This document shows positions 53,693 to 64,000 of a stretch of 64,000 nucleotides of DNA, in pieces. The notes under the pieces are model-generated. The model made no database searches, had not been told where the DNA came from, and worked only from the letters and a program-made list of their open reading frames with translations. Made by a program: the position numbers and the translations under genes. The stretch's first letter is position 1. Every line of letters begins with the position of its first letter. This DNA comes from Euclidia mi (Eukaryota; Arthropoda; Insecta; Lepidoptera; Erebidae), in NCBI GenBank assembly GCA_944739405.2, contig OX123187.2:80956450-81020449 (forward strand). The letters are read 5' to 3'.

Positions 53693-53860
53693 ATAGTAAG
53701 TAAGTAAGTAAGTAAATCATTTATTGACACACCAAATACAACGCACAATACAATAAATACAACACAAACAGCTAAGTATACAATTCATAAAACAACGAAT
53801 ACAAAAAGTACCTTTGTTAGACAGCCCTATTCACAACATACGTAGATGTGACGTAATTCC
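53693..53860 (-). repeat. LINE 3' end on the minus strand
   Basis: Starts as a GTAA repeat (TTAC on minus) followed by ATCATTTATTGACAC, which on the minus strand gives AATAAATGATTTAC and the tail. Probably the 3' UTR of a LINE; no coding part is visible. Confidence 0.45.
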
Positions 53861-56229
53861 CATATGTTTTCTACTTCGTATTCCCTGATTGTTGGAACAG
53901 TTACATTTTAACGTCAACGCCACAGTTCTGGAATAATTTCTTCATGTGAAATTGTCTATTTTAACCCAAGAAAGGTAATTGTATTACGATGTATGTTAAA
54001 AAGTTATAATCATACTCAAATTGTTGTGCTGGCTTTAACTTAGGACTAAGTTTATTATTTGATTAGGAAAACAGACTGTTGGCATTATTTTTCGATAAAT
54101 TAGTAACCTTCAAAAAATTATTTGGTCAATAAATTAAAATTAATACTTTAATTTATGTAAAATAAAGATAAAGATTTTCCATATTATAGTTTACGCAAAA
54201 CAATAAATTAAAAACAACATTTTTTACTGATATGAATGTCCACGATTGTCCACTCTGCTCGTTTGCTATGCATACATTTATAATAGCGCTTAAATTTAGT
54301 ACACAGAAAAAAAAAACAAATACATAAAAACTAAAAATAATTCAAGCATCACGAACCAAAAGAAAAATATATCCACTTTTCACAAAACATAACGACACTT
54401 ACTTCATTTCAACAAAAGATGTCTTCAGAGCGGCTACCAAGCACTTGTATTTATATAAAAAAGTGAGGAAGAACAAAACTTTAAGTAAAAGTACAGTTTT
54501 CATACGTAAAACGATATATTCAGAGCGTGACTCACAATTTGTCTCTGTTATGTAACTACATCGTGTTCTGTTAAAGTTTTCATTTAATATTCCAATGGAA
54601 GGTATCTTTTATTGGACTCATATGTAATCTTCGCACCCATACGCTACCTTTTAATTGAATTTGCTGAAGTTAAACTGTTTCCTTTTAAGTTAAACTATAT
54701 CGCAAGCCTTCAAAGTAACTCTAATGGCAATATTGAGAGCTATTTTCAGAGTACCACACAGATTTTAATGTGTTAAGGTTTGGAAATTTTATCCAAGCCA
54801 AGAAAGATCTTGTATAATGTTAATTAGAGATAAACTCGGAATAATTACCTTTTTCTAATGCTATCCCGGTTGCATCCGTCTTCGTCCGGTATGGTAGTAG
54901 TGGAGTACGTGTGGTATATAAGTATAAAATAAGTATTTTCTTAAATCTTATTCTCTCATTAGTTCCAAATCCCTGAACATACCACGAAAAAAATACAAAA
55001 TTGAAAAAAGAAACCAACTAACTATGCAAATCGCCATGTCAGCCCCACTGATGGCCTCTTTAATAACCCTCCACTGAGCCTGATTTCTGGCTTTGCATGT
55101 CTAGTCGCTGCCATTTGCTTTGCGTAAACCGTTAATCCACCTAGCCGGAGGATGTTCCATTCCTCACTTAATTTGCCAAGACAGGGTCTAGCAAAAATAT
55201 TTTTATAACAAACTACAAATCCGATGCACCCGAAATATCCCAAAACTCACAATTGTGAGCAAACAAAACATTCAATTTAGTTACAACAAATTCATTGGTA
55301 ATATGCCAATCCTTATAAATGACGCTGACAAACTTTCAGTAAAAATCAAGTGACACAGTATCGGTAGCTAAGAATACAGTACGCTTCGTTTCCTTCAATT
55401 GGTTCACAACACACAAACGATAGTTGGTAGGTATAGTCCAATTTTCTTATCCACTTCTGTCGTTACATAAATCCAAGATTAAATTTATCCAGTACAGCTA
55501 GCTATCTCTTAAATCTATTTCTCAGTTTCAGAATAAATTTCAAAAACTATATAGGTTTAAAATTGTTCGCTATAGGCCGATTTTTTACAATTCAAATAAA
55601 ATCCAGACTTTGAAATGAATATAAACCAAACGGTGGATATGTAGGACATGACCAGTATTATTTTAAAAAGAGTTGGTATATAATATTTTAATGAGTCATT
55701 TTGCACTTAATATGTGAATATTTTGCATCAATTTTATGTCGCGTGATATGGATGAAAATAAATAAATAGCTATTCACTTAAATAATTCTCGCATAGTAGC
55801 TAGTTAGTAGTAGCGAAACTGTCTATTTCTATATTTCTATATACTCCAGAAATGAATATTCCGCCTTGACAAGTTTTACAAAAATAAATATTTACAATAA
55901 TTAATTTTAGTTTGGATCAGAAATATTGTTGTTATTTATATTTAAGATATCAAAAAAGCTACGTTCCTACTAGGAACAAAGTCACACTTGAATTCGGCAT
56001 ATCCATTTGTAGGTAACATAGTCTTTAGTGGAAGTCGGACCCATAGAACTAGGCTTAGTATAAAACGGCGCGGCGGCTGTTTAAAGCACTACTGTATGAG
56101 CGAAAGTCGAAATAACTGCGTATTATTTGTAATTATTCTTGGATTCTATTTTTTTTTGACAGTAAACAATAAGGAATTTATATTATCTTTAATAGATTAA
56201 AATCAAATATAATATTACCGAATATTAAG
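53861..56229. other. No recognisable gene
   Basis: 2.4 kb of AT-rich DNA with short frames only (up to 73 codons). No repeat family, LTR or RNA gene was recognised. Confidence 0.5.
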
Positions 56230-56289
56230 TTTTTTTTTTTTGATAATAAATATAAATGTTGTTAAAACTAACTATAACTAAGTGGCTAT

Positions 56290-57620
56290 TTACACATAAA
56301 TTAAAACAATAATTTCTATACTTAAATAACTAACAAATAAAAGGAAATACATAAAAAAAAAGTAAAAGCAGATTTTAAAGGGCGTCATGGAAATCCTCCA
56401 CATCGCCATCAATTGGAAGCGTGCCCAGAATGCTGGCAGCATTGCCACGTTGTATGGCAATGCTGATCTTTGTGCCAAATACAGGCCAGCCTTCTGGTCA
56501 CGCGAGGTGTCAACAAGTCTCTTTGAAAGATCTCTAAAAAGAGATCTCGCACTTGGACCCCATGGTCCCAACGTTTCAACTCCAAACGGCTCAAATACAT
56601 AATCCCCTACTAGATTTATGTATTTGCACCTTTTGAGAGTCTCCGCTGAAGCAGCAGCAGCGCCCGCACAACCCGCTGTGCTAGGAAGATGAGATGGCGC
56701 AAGGGTGTCGACACATGTTGCGTCCCACACCAAAGGCCTACCCAGCTTCCATGGCAGTAAAGACATACCGTCTGGTCTCTTACCATCGTCGCGTGCCAAG
56801 CCCTGAGGTTCAAGTTGGACTGGAACGCCAGCGGTGACAAGAGCCCGACGAAGTATGTCATTGAGGTTGGCGTGTCGTGAAAGACGACCTGCGCTCCTGC
56901 TACATGACAGACCATGGTGACCAAGGCTGTCGACAGCCTCTCCACAGTGACAGCGATGTGGAGAAACACATGGCGCACCTAAACGAAGGCAAGAAGCAAT
57001 GCGGAAGGTCATATCGTCCAACATGGTACCAATGTTGGACGATGGCAGTGCCTGAAGCCAAAGCCCTGACTCCCACTCTCCCACAGCCAGCAAACGAGCA
57101 CGCTCTGCAGCATTGGACGACGTACTTAAGAGATTTTCTCGTACCACGCTGCAAAGTGGCCCGTCCCACTGCCTCTGAGAAGATGGGAATCGGGGTAACT
57201 CGGTGCTTGGACAAGCCATTCTCCATGCATTCATGGCATTGGTCTTACACGGCACCTCAGAATTGACCAGTGTGAGTGCTAAAATTTTGCTGGTCAATTC
57301 TTCAGTGCTGTGGACCGAGGACAGGAATGCTGGTAAGCTTACGTCAGTAATTTTGCGAACGCCAAGGCCGCCCAAGCGTACAGGCAAGGACGCCTGTAGC
57401 CACACTCGGTCGTTCAGGGCCAGATTTAGAATTTTGCTTAAAGTAATTTGTATAAGTTTGTCAATTTGGGCGAGTGCAGATGGGTTTTTCCAAAAAGGGG
57501 AAGATCGAAGAGCGTGTGTAAATTTAGGGACAAAAAGACAATACTTGATAATAGTAAAAGCCGAATGCATATTAGTTTTGAGTAACCTGTCTGAAATATC
57601 ACTAAAATTTTGAATTTTTC
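56290..57620 (-). pseudogene. R2-like LINE: thumb and REL endonuclease part
   Basis: Open for about 443 codons after a frameshift near 57620. It begins with the RT thumb (NMHSAFTIIKYCLFVPKFTH, LPVRLGGLGVRKI). A Cys/His group (CHCGEAVDSLGHHGLSC) follows, and then the endonuclease core DGKRPDGMSLLPW and LVWDATCVDTLAPSH. RPD...D-x-T fits the PD-(D/E)xK nuclease of REL-bearing LINEs. The C-terminal 35 residues are hydrophobic and may run beyond the original stop. Confidence 0.8.
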
Positions 57621-58390
57621 TTGTATAAATGAATCGAAACCTTCGTCTAATATTGGGGACCCAAGGAGGCGAAGAGCACTTTTTCCAACGTGAGTAATAT
57701 TGGGAGCAAGATGTTGACATTTTGAAAGTATATCGGATTTGTCTAAGTTATCGTTAATGAAAATTTTGCATTTACTGGGATTAAGTTCTAGGCCAATGGA
57801 TAAAAATTTCGACTTTAGAAGTGCCAGGTCTTGATAAACTGAGTCTACGTCACCTGCAAGGGTCCCGTCATCCAGGTACCAGATGTTAAATTTTGAATTT
57901 AGCTCTTTGATAATTGGGTGAATGGCCAAGCTAAAGAGTAGTGGTCCAAGCGGATCGCCTTGTTGACAGCCAACGGCGGATTCCAAAACATTTTCCTTAT
58001 ATATCAATTTTGAAAGGTGCCTGTAGCACTGCCAAAGAAAACTGAAAATTTCGGGTGTTTCTAATTTAGCTTGTGTCAGCAAGGTGTCCCTATTAACCGA
58101 GTTAAAGGCATTCTTTAAGTCTACCTTCAGGATAACCTCACCCTAATTACAGCCAAGGTTTGTTGACAGGGCATGTATGGCAGCCTCGCAGCCCCCTCTG
58201 GAACCAAATCCCAGCTGTTGTGGCTGAAATTTACAAGAAATGGAGGTGTTATAATGGCGGCAGCAAATCTTGGCTGCCATACGCCTGAACGTACACCCAA
58301 CGGCAATAGGACGAATGCCACCGTCTCGCTTCCTCAAGGCGCACAGATTTGCGCCATACAAAATATCGACGATGGCATGGCAAAGCCGTA
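57621..58390 (-). pseudogene. R2-like LINE: reverse transcriptase part
   Basis: In one frame from about 58390 to 57621, broken only by TAG at about 58140-58142. It shows ALRKRDGGIRPIAVGCTFRR, then ILKVDLKNAFNSVNRDTLL, GCQQGDPLGPLLFSLAI and the active site NIWYLDDGTLAGD. The box is YLDD rather than the YADD common in LINEs, and all metal ligands are present. The RT copies element RNA at the nick. Confidence 0.85.
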
Positions 58391-59241
58391 AGCTCCTTCA
58401 AAAGCGCGTCGCCGGCCGACCCGGCGCTTGCACACACAAGATCCTTTAAATGCTGTGGTGTTAAGCCGTCGAGGCCACCAGCAGACCCGCTTTGGAAGGA
58501 GCAAATGGCTGCAACCACGTCCTTGGCTGTAATACTGAGGCAATCTGAAACAGAGTCAGGTGGGTCAGGAAAGGAAAGATTATCCCCTGGCGCTGGATGC
58601 TTGCTCTGGAGACTCGCGAGTGTGTCTGCAGAGCAAGGCGCCACCACATCGCTGCTAAATAGGAGTCTGGACGCTCTCCTGATGTCACCTTCCCTTAGTT
58701 TGGTTTCTACGTGGTGGTAGATAGTACTGTTACGGTATGGTTTGGGTGTATAGTCCAGTAATTTTGACGCCGAAACATTGCAGTTTTCTTTTATTTTGGT
58801 TGTTAGTGTTTTTTTTGATAGCCGATCATCTTGTGCGTGTAAAATTATGTAAGGGAAAGTGAAAAGTTGCTCCCAAGCCGTCACTGAATTCTCCCGTACC
58901 ACAAGGCCTATGCACTGTGCTAGATTTTGAGCCACTGAAGGCCTTGCGCCACGGGGAATTCGTTTGATAATCGGAACTGAATTTTTTAATTTACCCAAAT
59001 ATTGCCAAAAAGGAATTTCGCAGGAGACTACTTGCTCAGTGTGTATACTATTGTGTATTGATGTATTGGGGCCAGAAGGTACATTCTGGTGTTTATGAAC
59101 TTTACCAAAACGTACCCTTAAGCCCCGCTCACCTTTAAAATAACGTGTCTGGGAGCAAATAGGGCAGCGCACCAGCGTTGTCGATGTGCAAGGTAGACTG
59201 GCACCTATTTCTGCAACACTTTTGCCAACGTTGCACGACAT
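58391..59241 (-). pseudogene. R2-like LINE: N-terminal zinc finger part
   Basis: Starts at ATG 59241 (MSCNVGKSV). Around residues 25-48 lies CPICSQTRYFKGERGLRVRF followed by GKVH, a C2H2 finger in which the first expected His reads Arg. Such fingers bind target DNA in R2-type LINEs. Next come a linker (IPRGARPSVAQNLAQCIGLV, EQLFTFPYIIL) and the first RT motif GGLDGLTPQHLKDLV. A frameshift near 58390 separates it from the rest. Confidence 0.75.
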
Positions 59242-59339
59242 AATCCAGAAAACTTAGAACACTTAAAATAACAAACTATAAAAATTATACACAATATATA
59301 CAAGTGTTGACGTTTGTCACAAATTAATTAGCTTTTTTT

Positions 59340-59704
59340 TCCGACGCGGCGGTTTGCAGCCGGCGGCCAGTACGCTAGCGGAGGCCGGCATAGTTTTTCA
59401 TCGGCCAACCAGCCCCTCGCCGGATTTATGGATTCAATGACTCATTCTGTGCATCCGTCATTTGGATGAAGGTATTGTTTGTGCATTGAAAGCAGTTGTT
59501 TGTGCAACTTAGTCTCAGATACTTGTAGCGAGGCTATCCAGCTGAGGCTGTACTTCAAAAATATTGAAGTTACTCAAACTATACTTCACTATTTGGTTTC
59601 ATTTTCAGTGCCTGCTTAATAAAAGTGTCAGTTATCGGGCCAAATATATCCCATGTGTTATCATGTATAAGTTTTATTCTTGCAAATCCTCCGCCCTGTA
59701 TATA
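59340..59704. other. GC-rich patch then AT-rich spacer
   Basis: 59340-59440 is GC-rich and may be the 5' UTR of the R2-like LINE or its target. The rest is unremarkable. Confidence 0.35.
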
Positions 59705-59985
59705 CATACATACATACATAGTCTCACGCCTATAACCCCGAAGAGATAGGCAGAGGTGTATTTCTACACCCACTTTTCGCCAGATATACTTTAGTCCCAC
59801 GTAATAAGGGGCGAGCCTATTGCCGTACCGGGCACATTTCCAGACTTCATGCTGCTTCTGAGAATTTCGCGACAGAAAAACCCAATAACACTGCCCGACC
59901 CAGGAATCGAACCCGGGGCCTATGCGATCCCCAGCGCACATTTATGCCACGAGACCAACGAGGCAGTCGTATAGGGTTTGATGTC
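59705..59985 (-). mobile_element. tRNA-derived SINE, full length
   Basis: Same family as 37318-37588. The minus-strand head has CGTTGGTCTCGTGG (box A) and GGGTTCGATTCCTGG (box B). The body contains CCGAAGAGATAGGCAGAGG on plus, and the tail is TACA repeats at 59700. Confidence 0.85.
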
Positions 59986-60029
59986 GAGTTTTCCGTCTCT
60001 ACGCAAAGATGGTATTTGCATCGTGTATA

Positions 60030-60300
60030 TAAACTGTTGCTATACATAATATACAGTTCCACTGCTGGGCACGGGCTTCTTCTCTCTATGAGAAGGGTAA
60101 GGCGATAGTCCACCACGCTGGCCAGGTGCAGGTTGATAGATTTCACACGTCTTTTGAGAACATTATAAAAATTCTCAGATATACAGGTTACTCGAGATGT
60201 TTTCATCATGTCACCGTTAAGCAAGTGATCATTATCAATTTAACAAACATATAACTTTGAAAAGTCATTGATGCACACCGTGGATTCAAACCCGAGTCAC
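60030..60300 (-). mobile_element. tRNA-derived SINE, second family
   Basis: Copy of the 47670 family with CCACTGCTGGGCACGGG and GATTCAAACCCGAGTC. The tRNA head is incomplete at the right end. Confidence 0.75.
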
Positions 60301-61489
60301 TGCGGTTATTCCTGCAAAGTTTCATCAACATTTTTACTTAGCTTTTGCATAAAAGGGGTACAACATCCACCCATAAGTATTAATCATTCAATCATCAATG
60401 ATAGTATTAAGTTGCTTTAAATCAACGCACAAAACTTAGCAAATAAATTTAAAACAAAATATATACTTTATTATTTATTACCTACACTACGCAACAAAGA
60501 ACAAGCTTCCAACACAAACAGACCGCGAATCACTTCATGATTTTCTAGTCAATTGTTTCTTGTACATACATATAAATGGCAACCATTTTGCTTTATGAGG
60601 AAAAAGTGATCCGGGACGTAGAACAACCGCTTCTGTAGGGTGTAGCAAACATTTCTCAACCTTACGAGAGATATATTATCATGTCGGTTCGAAATCCCTT
60701 GTAATAAATAGAGGCTGATTGTTTAGGCTTTTATTATGTGTCAGATGGAGTTGCACTATCAAAATGTTGGTGTTCTCTGCGGGGATTTTAGTGTGGTTTA
60801 CATTTGTGTTAACAAAACTCGTTATTGTATCTTGAGAATTTGGAAGTTGGAGTTTTTATTTGTTACCAAATTAGTTTTGTGGAATATATTTGGTCACTGC
60901 CTGTTTCAACGCCATTTAAGGGTCATCTCACTAGGCTGTTTTTAAAGCCAATTCATTTGAATTACTTAAATAAAAATATTCTATGATTGTTGGTACAGAA
61001 TTTTAACTACCAGCTAATAAGATGAAATCTAAGATAAAAAATCCCTTTATGCGGTTTCTTTTATAGACAGTGAGGAATAGACAATTCATGAGAAAGATAC
61101 GTATATTTTTTAAGGTTTTACGGGAACAAAAATTATTACTACCCGTGCGAACACGGGGCGCTAGTTTTTAGTACTTAATAGGGTTAACGATAAAAAAGCG
61201 CATTATAAAATCCAAATGTTATAGTAGTGATTAAAATGGTATATCCAATTCATTGGGCGCGTCATGTGGGTGCTAAATAATTCAATACAAAATATGGGTT
61301 GCTAGCAAACATTCTTGTTACACTTAGTTCGTAACATTCTGCGAGACGAATATCAAATGAAACCGTAGTATATTTTTACTGGTATAATGAAGAGTATGGT
61401 ATGATTGTGCCACGTGTAGTACGTGTATCATTGTACACAATTATGATGATATATGAATTGACCACATCAAATGATTCATACATTATCAT
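60301..61489. other. No recognisable gene; one repeat end
   Basis: AT-rich. ACCCGTGCGAACACGGGGCGCTAG at 61141-61165 looks like the end of a short lepidopteran interspersed repeat whose body cannot be delimited. Confidence 0.4.
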
Positions 61490-61690
61490 AATCACCATCG
61501 GCCTTGAATATATAGGTACTAGCCCATAGATGAGTACTAGTCTCATCTCAATATAAGAGCGGTAAAGCCGTATCTTAAACACGCTGGCCAAGTGCGGGTA
61601 GTCACACATTACCTTTCTTTCGAAAACATTATGGCGAACTATCAGGCACGCAGATTCTCTCGCGATGTTTTCCTTCACCATTAAGCAACC
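61490..61690 (-). mobile_element. SINE fragment, second family
   Basis: Diverged copy with ACGCTGGCCAAGTGCGGGTAG and CGATGTTTTCCTTCACC. The tRNA head is missing. Confidence 0.65.
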
Positions 61691-62803
61691 GATAATTGGG
61701 ATTTTAAACTTTTGAATATATTTTTATCCATAACCTTCTTATAAATTCGTCCTATTTTTGTAAAAGAAAATAATGCACGTCCTACTAGACCTTAAGTGCA
61801 TTGTTGGTTACTGAAAAATATGAAGAGTGGAAGAGGTGAAGGTAAAAAGATAGTGAAGGTTTGAATTTGTCAACATCCACGCTCATTGCATTGAAGTGAA
61901 AGCGTTTCCTACAAAATCCTGCAGTTCGTACAGACTGTGTTTTTAGCACTTCCAGAGATCACCTCCTTCAAAGAAGCTCCAAATATACTTAGTTTACTTC
62001 GTCTGATATTGTTGGAGTTCCGATATCCTCTTACATCAAAGCCTTACAATATACACATACCTGCTATATGACGGGCTATTACTTATCGACATAAACAATT
62101 AACAAACAGTTTTTGTAGTGTCGAGCGTGTAAACCAAGATTAATCGTTTGTCAAACCATCAGTCTTATGACGTCACTACTAGCAACGTACCTCGACGTCG
62201 AATTAAGGATGGATAGTAGGAGGAGGAGTACGAAATATTTTGTCGATGAAACATTTTGTTGGTTAATTTTGTATGTAGAACATTCAGAAGAGAAAATTTA
62301 TGTCTGCACGAGTGTGTTTTCGTGTACGTCTTGTTTCTTCCTTAGGTGTACGTGTGGAAAAACATGGTGCTAAAATAGGCAACGAGATTTATTGGAGCAC
62401 TGACAACCTTTCAAAAATGAAGTCAGTACCAAAAACCGCAAATGTCTGTTACATAAGTGCATGATATTTTTGAACGATTATATCGTCCTAGTGCAAACAT
62501 TTTGCATTGAAAATATTGCTTTAGCCGTTTGTTCTGGAGTAATTTGGCTATATAAGTAAGATCATTCAGGCTTCCGCTGGTAAAGCTACAACGCAGTTTA
62601 TAAAAGTTACAGCTATACGCAGCCTTTTCTATTCCACCAAACATTTAAAAATCTCTTGTCACGGTGTTTGTGGTCACAGCTACTAAAACGTTCGACCCAT
62701 TTGTATGACACTTTTGAGTAGGTATGTTTAGTAGCGACGAGAATAGGTCGTAGAGCACATTTTCATATCTCTAGAAAGACATATAATTTATATAATTTAA
62801 TAA
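61691..62803. other. No recognisable gene
   Basis: AT-rich; frames of about 70 codons at 62167-62373 (plus) and 62423-62644 (minus) are not recognised. Confidence 0.5.
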
Positions 62804-63115
62804 GTACAGAAATGCTCAAGCTAGAGCTGTGGTCGCAGCTATTGTATACCTACATATTGTGGGTGCCAGGAACACTTACCTGCGTTAAACAAACATGGCA
62901 GGTAACTACATGTACACTAGTGTACAATAGGTGCGACCACGGCTTTAGTTTGAGCATTTCTGTACTTCAAGCTAGAGCCGTGGTCGTATCTATTGTATAC
63001 CTACCTATTGTGGGTGCCAAGAACACTTACCTGCGTTAAACAAACATGACAGGTCACTACATGTACACTAGTGTACAATAGCTGCGACCACGGCTCTAGC
63101 TTGAGCATTTCGTAC
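62804..63115. mobile_element. Two palindromic MITEs in tandem
   Basis: Each unit (62804-62965 and 62962-63115) starts with a terminal repeat carrying AAGCTAGAGC.GTGGTCG and ATTGTATAC, and ends with its reverse complement (GCGACCACGGCT.TAG.TTGAGCATTT). Their inner parts are about 90% alike by eye. GTAC occurs at both outer ends and between the units. There is no coding capacity. The size and terminal repeats fit a miniature inverted-repeat DNA transposon. Confidence 0.8.
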
Positions 63116-63290
63116 TTATACTTTTCTGGATTTATATCTGAATGAGCTTATTCTCTTGTTTCGTCCCTTTTAGACGTAGTCGGGTTATAGTTTTTAAACT
63201 TTTTTTATTTATTTAATCCTTTTCCTTATCCCGATGGGACATGAAAACTAACCGTGCAATATTTACATTGCCATATTGATACGTTTACGA
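63116..63290. other. Spacer left of the third LTR element
   Basis: AT-rich, nothing recognised. Confidence 0.5.
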
Positions 63291-63411
63291 TGTAGGAAGT
63301 AGTGAAACAACGGTTAGTTGGAAACACACTCGTTTTATTTGTCAACCAACACTGCTTATATAGACTACGGCGACGGGTGGATGCAACCACCCTCATATTA
63401 AATCTATAACA
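63291..63411 (-). repeat. Probable 3' LTR of a third Ty3/gypsy element
   Basis: On the minus strand it runs TGTTATAGATT ... CTTCCTACA (121 bp) and contains CTATATAAGC (TATA-like) and AATAAA. It directly follows a purine run. The length is unusually short, and the left limit rests only on the CA end. Confidence 0.5.
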
Positions 63412-63423
63412 TCCCTCCCTTTT
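63412..63423 (-). promoter_or_regulatory. Polypurine tract of the third element
   Basis: AAAAGGGAGGGA on the minus strand, ending at the TG of the LTR. Confidence 0.65.
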
Positions 63424-63544
63424 ATTTAACATATAAGTAAGTAACCTACTTGTGTGCCGATATTTAAAGTTAGAGCCCCAGTATACTAGTACTTTATAAA
63501 TACAAAGCATAACGGTTTGTAATCCACCCTAGGTACAGGGCGTA

Positions 63545-64000
63545 TTATATCTTCCCAGCGAGTGTGCATCTTTCGGGTTGTCGTGGGAGGTCGTAATCCG
63601 TGGTTTCTGGCACATCAAAAAATTCTTCACCTCCTCCTTCAACCGTTTGGCTAGACTGCGGTGCGTCTCGGTCGTCCTCAATCTCTTGCCTCTCCTCACT
63701 CCCTTCCCCACTCGTGGCAGGTTTTTCATCTCTCATCGTGGTGGTGGGAGACGGCAGCAGACTGTCTTGCGGAATTAGGTCTTCATATTCGATGGGGCAG
63801 TTAGACGGCGACGGAATGTCTTGCGAAATTACATCTTCATATTCATTGGCGCAGTTGAGTGGCTGGGGATCTTCCGTACCTTTATAGGGGAAGAGCTGAT
63901 TTTTATGCTTTTTACAAAAACATAAAGTGGTACAATCTTTGACAATATAAACAACTTTTCCAATTTTCCTTACTATTACTCCCTTTCTCTATAATACATG
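63545..64000 (-). CDS. pol: Ty3/gypsy Pol C-terminus (integrase end), partial
   Basis: The frame enters from the right edge and ends with TAA at 63545-63547. The first residues (VIVRKIGKVVYIVKD, then KHKNQLFPYKG) fit the C-terminal integrase module of Ty3/gypsy Pol (G-x-V-x-Y-x-V, then K-H-x-N-Q-L). An acidic tail of about 110 residues rich in Glu, Asp, Pro and Ser follows. It contains an imperfect repeat (NEYEDVISQDIPSPSNCP and IEYEDLIPQDSLLPSP). The rest of the element lies beyond the window. Confidence 0.75.

Larger units (their letters stand above)
56230..59330 (-). mobile_element. R2-like LINE with zinc finger and REL endonuclease
   Basis: Single minus-strand element with one ORF (59241 to 56290), a 3' UTR and a run of about 13 A at 56230-56243. 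The order C2H2 zinc finger - RT - restriction-like endonuclease is that of early-branching LINEs (R2, R4/Dong, NeSL, Utopia and similar), most of which choose specific targets. The 5' limit is unclear; GC-rich DNA at 59340-59440 may still belong to it. No target duplication was found. Confidence 0.8.

Noticed and set aside
56387..58720. Plus-strand frames of 70-136 codons
   Set aside because: Antisense shadows of the R2-like LINE ORF, which explains them better.
1..64000. CRISPR array, operons or bacterial genes
   Set aside because: No spaced identical repeats. All content is of animal retroelement type.

Overview
The window is AT-rich animal nuclear DNA packed with retroelements. The families seen are Ty3/gypsy elements (one carrying an env gene), several non-LTR (LINE) clades, Penelope-like fragments with GIY-YIG endonuclease, and tRNA- and 5S-derived SINEs with lepidopteran-style tails. 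Together they point to a moth or butterfly genome. The species cannot be told from the sequence, and I could not support any host protein-coding gene.

Layout. 1-8347: layered LINE remnants. A near full-length plus-strand LINE (about 3160-8347, 'LINE A') was hit three times, by a 93 bp LINE tail, a 5S-derived SINE and an RTE-type LINE, each flanked by a 12 bp target duplication. 8640-15604: a minus-strand Ty3/gypsy element ('gypsy-1', 375 bp LTRs, TSD ATTA) inserted into a minus-strand LINE ('LINE D', 8597-8639 plus 15605-17290). LINE D itself abuts a Penelope-like element in frame. 19772-28840: 'gypsy-2', a complete errantivirus-like endogenous retroelement on the plus strand with 286 bp LTRs, tRNA-Leu primer site, gag, pol, env and polypurine tract. 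29237-34761: a full-length I-clade-like LINE with a poly(A) tail and a 15 bp TSD. From 34.8 to 56 kb the sequence is mostly unrecognised AT-rich DNA with SINEs, short LINE tails, hairpins and tandem duplications. 56230-59330: a minus-strand LINE with an N-terminal zinc finger and a C-terminal restriction-like endonuclease (R2-like architecture). The right edge (63291-64000) enters another Ty3/gypsy element from its 3' end.

How the parts work together. Gypsy-2 shows a whole expression programme. A TTTAAAC slippery site plus an 11 bp stem connects gag to pol by -1 frameshifting. A GTAAGT donor in the 5' leader and a pyrimidine-rich acceptor at the pol/env junction are in matching phase, so splicing would give env its start codon and hydrophobic N-terminus. 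Its LTRs differ at about 3 of 286 positions, so it is young, yet the middle catalytic Asp of its integrase is Asn. Gypsy-1 is also young by its LTRs (about 5 differences in 375) but carries two gag frameshifts, a rearranged RT segment and a perfect 27 bp foldback inside pol.
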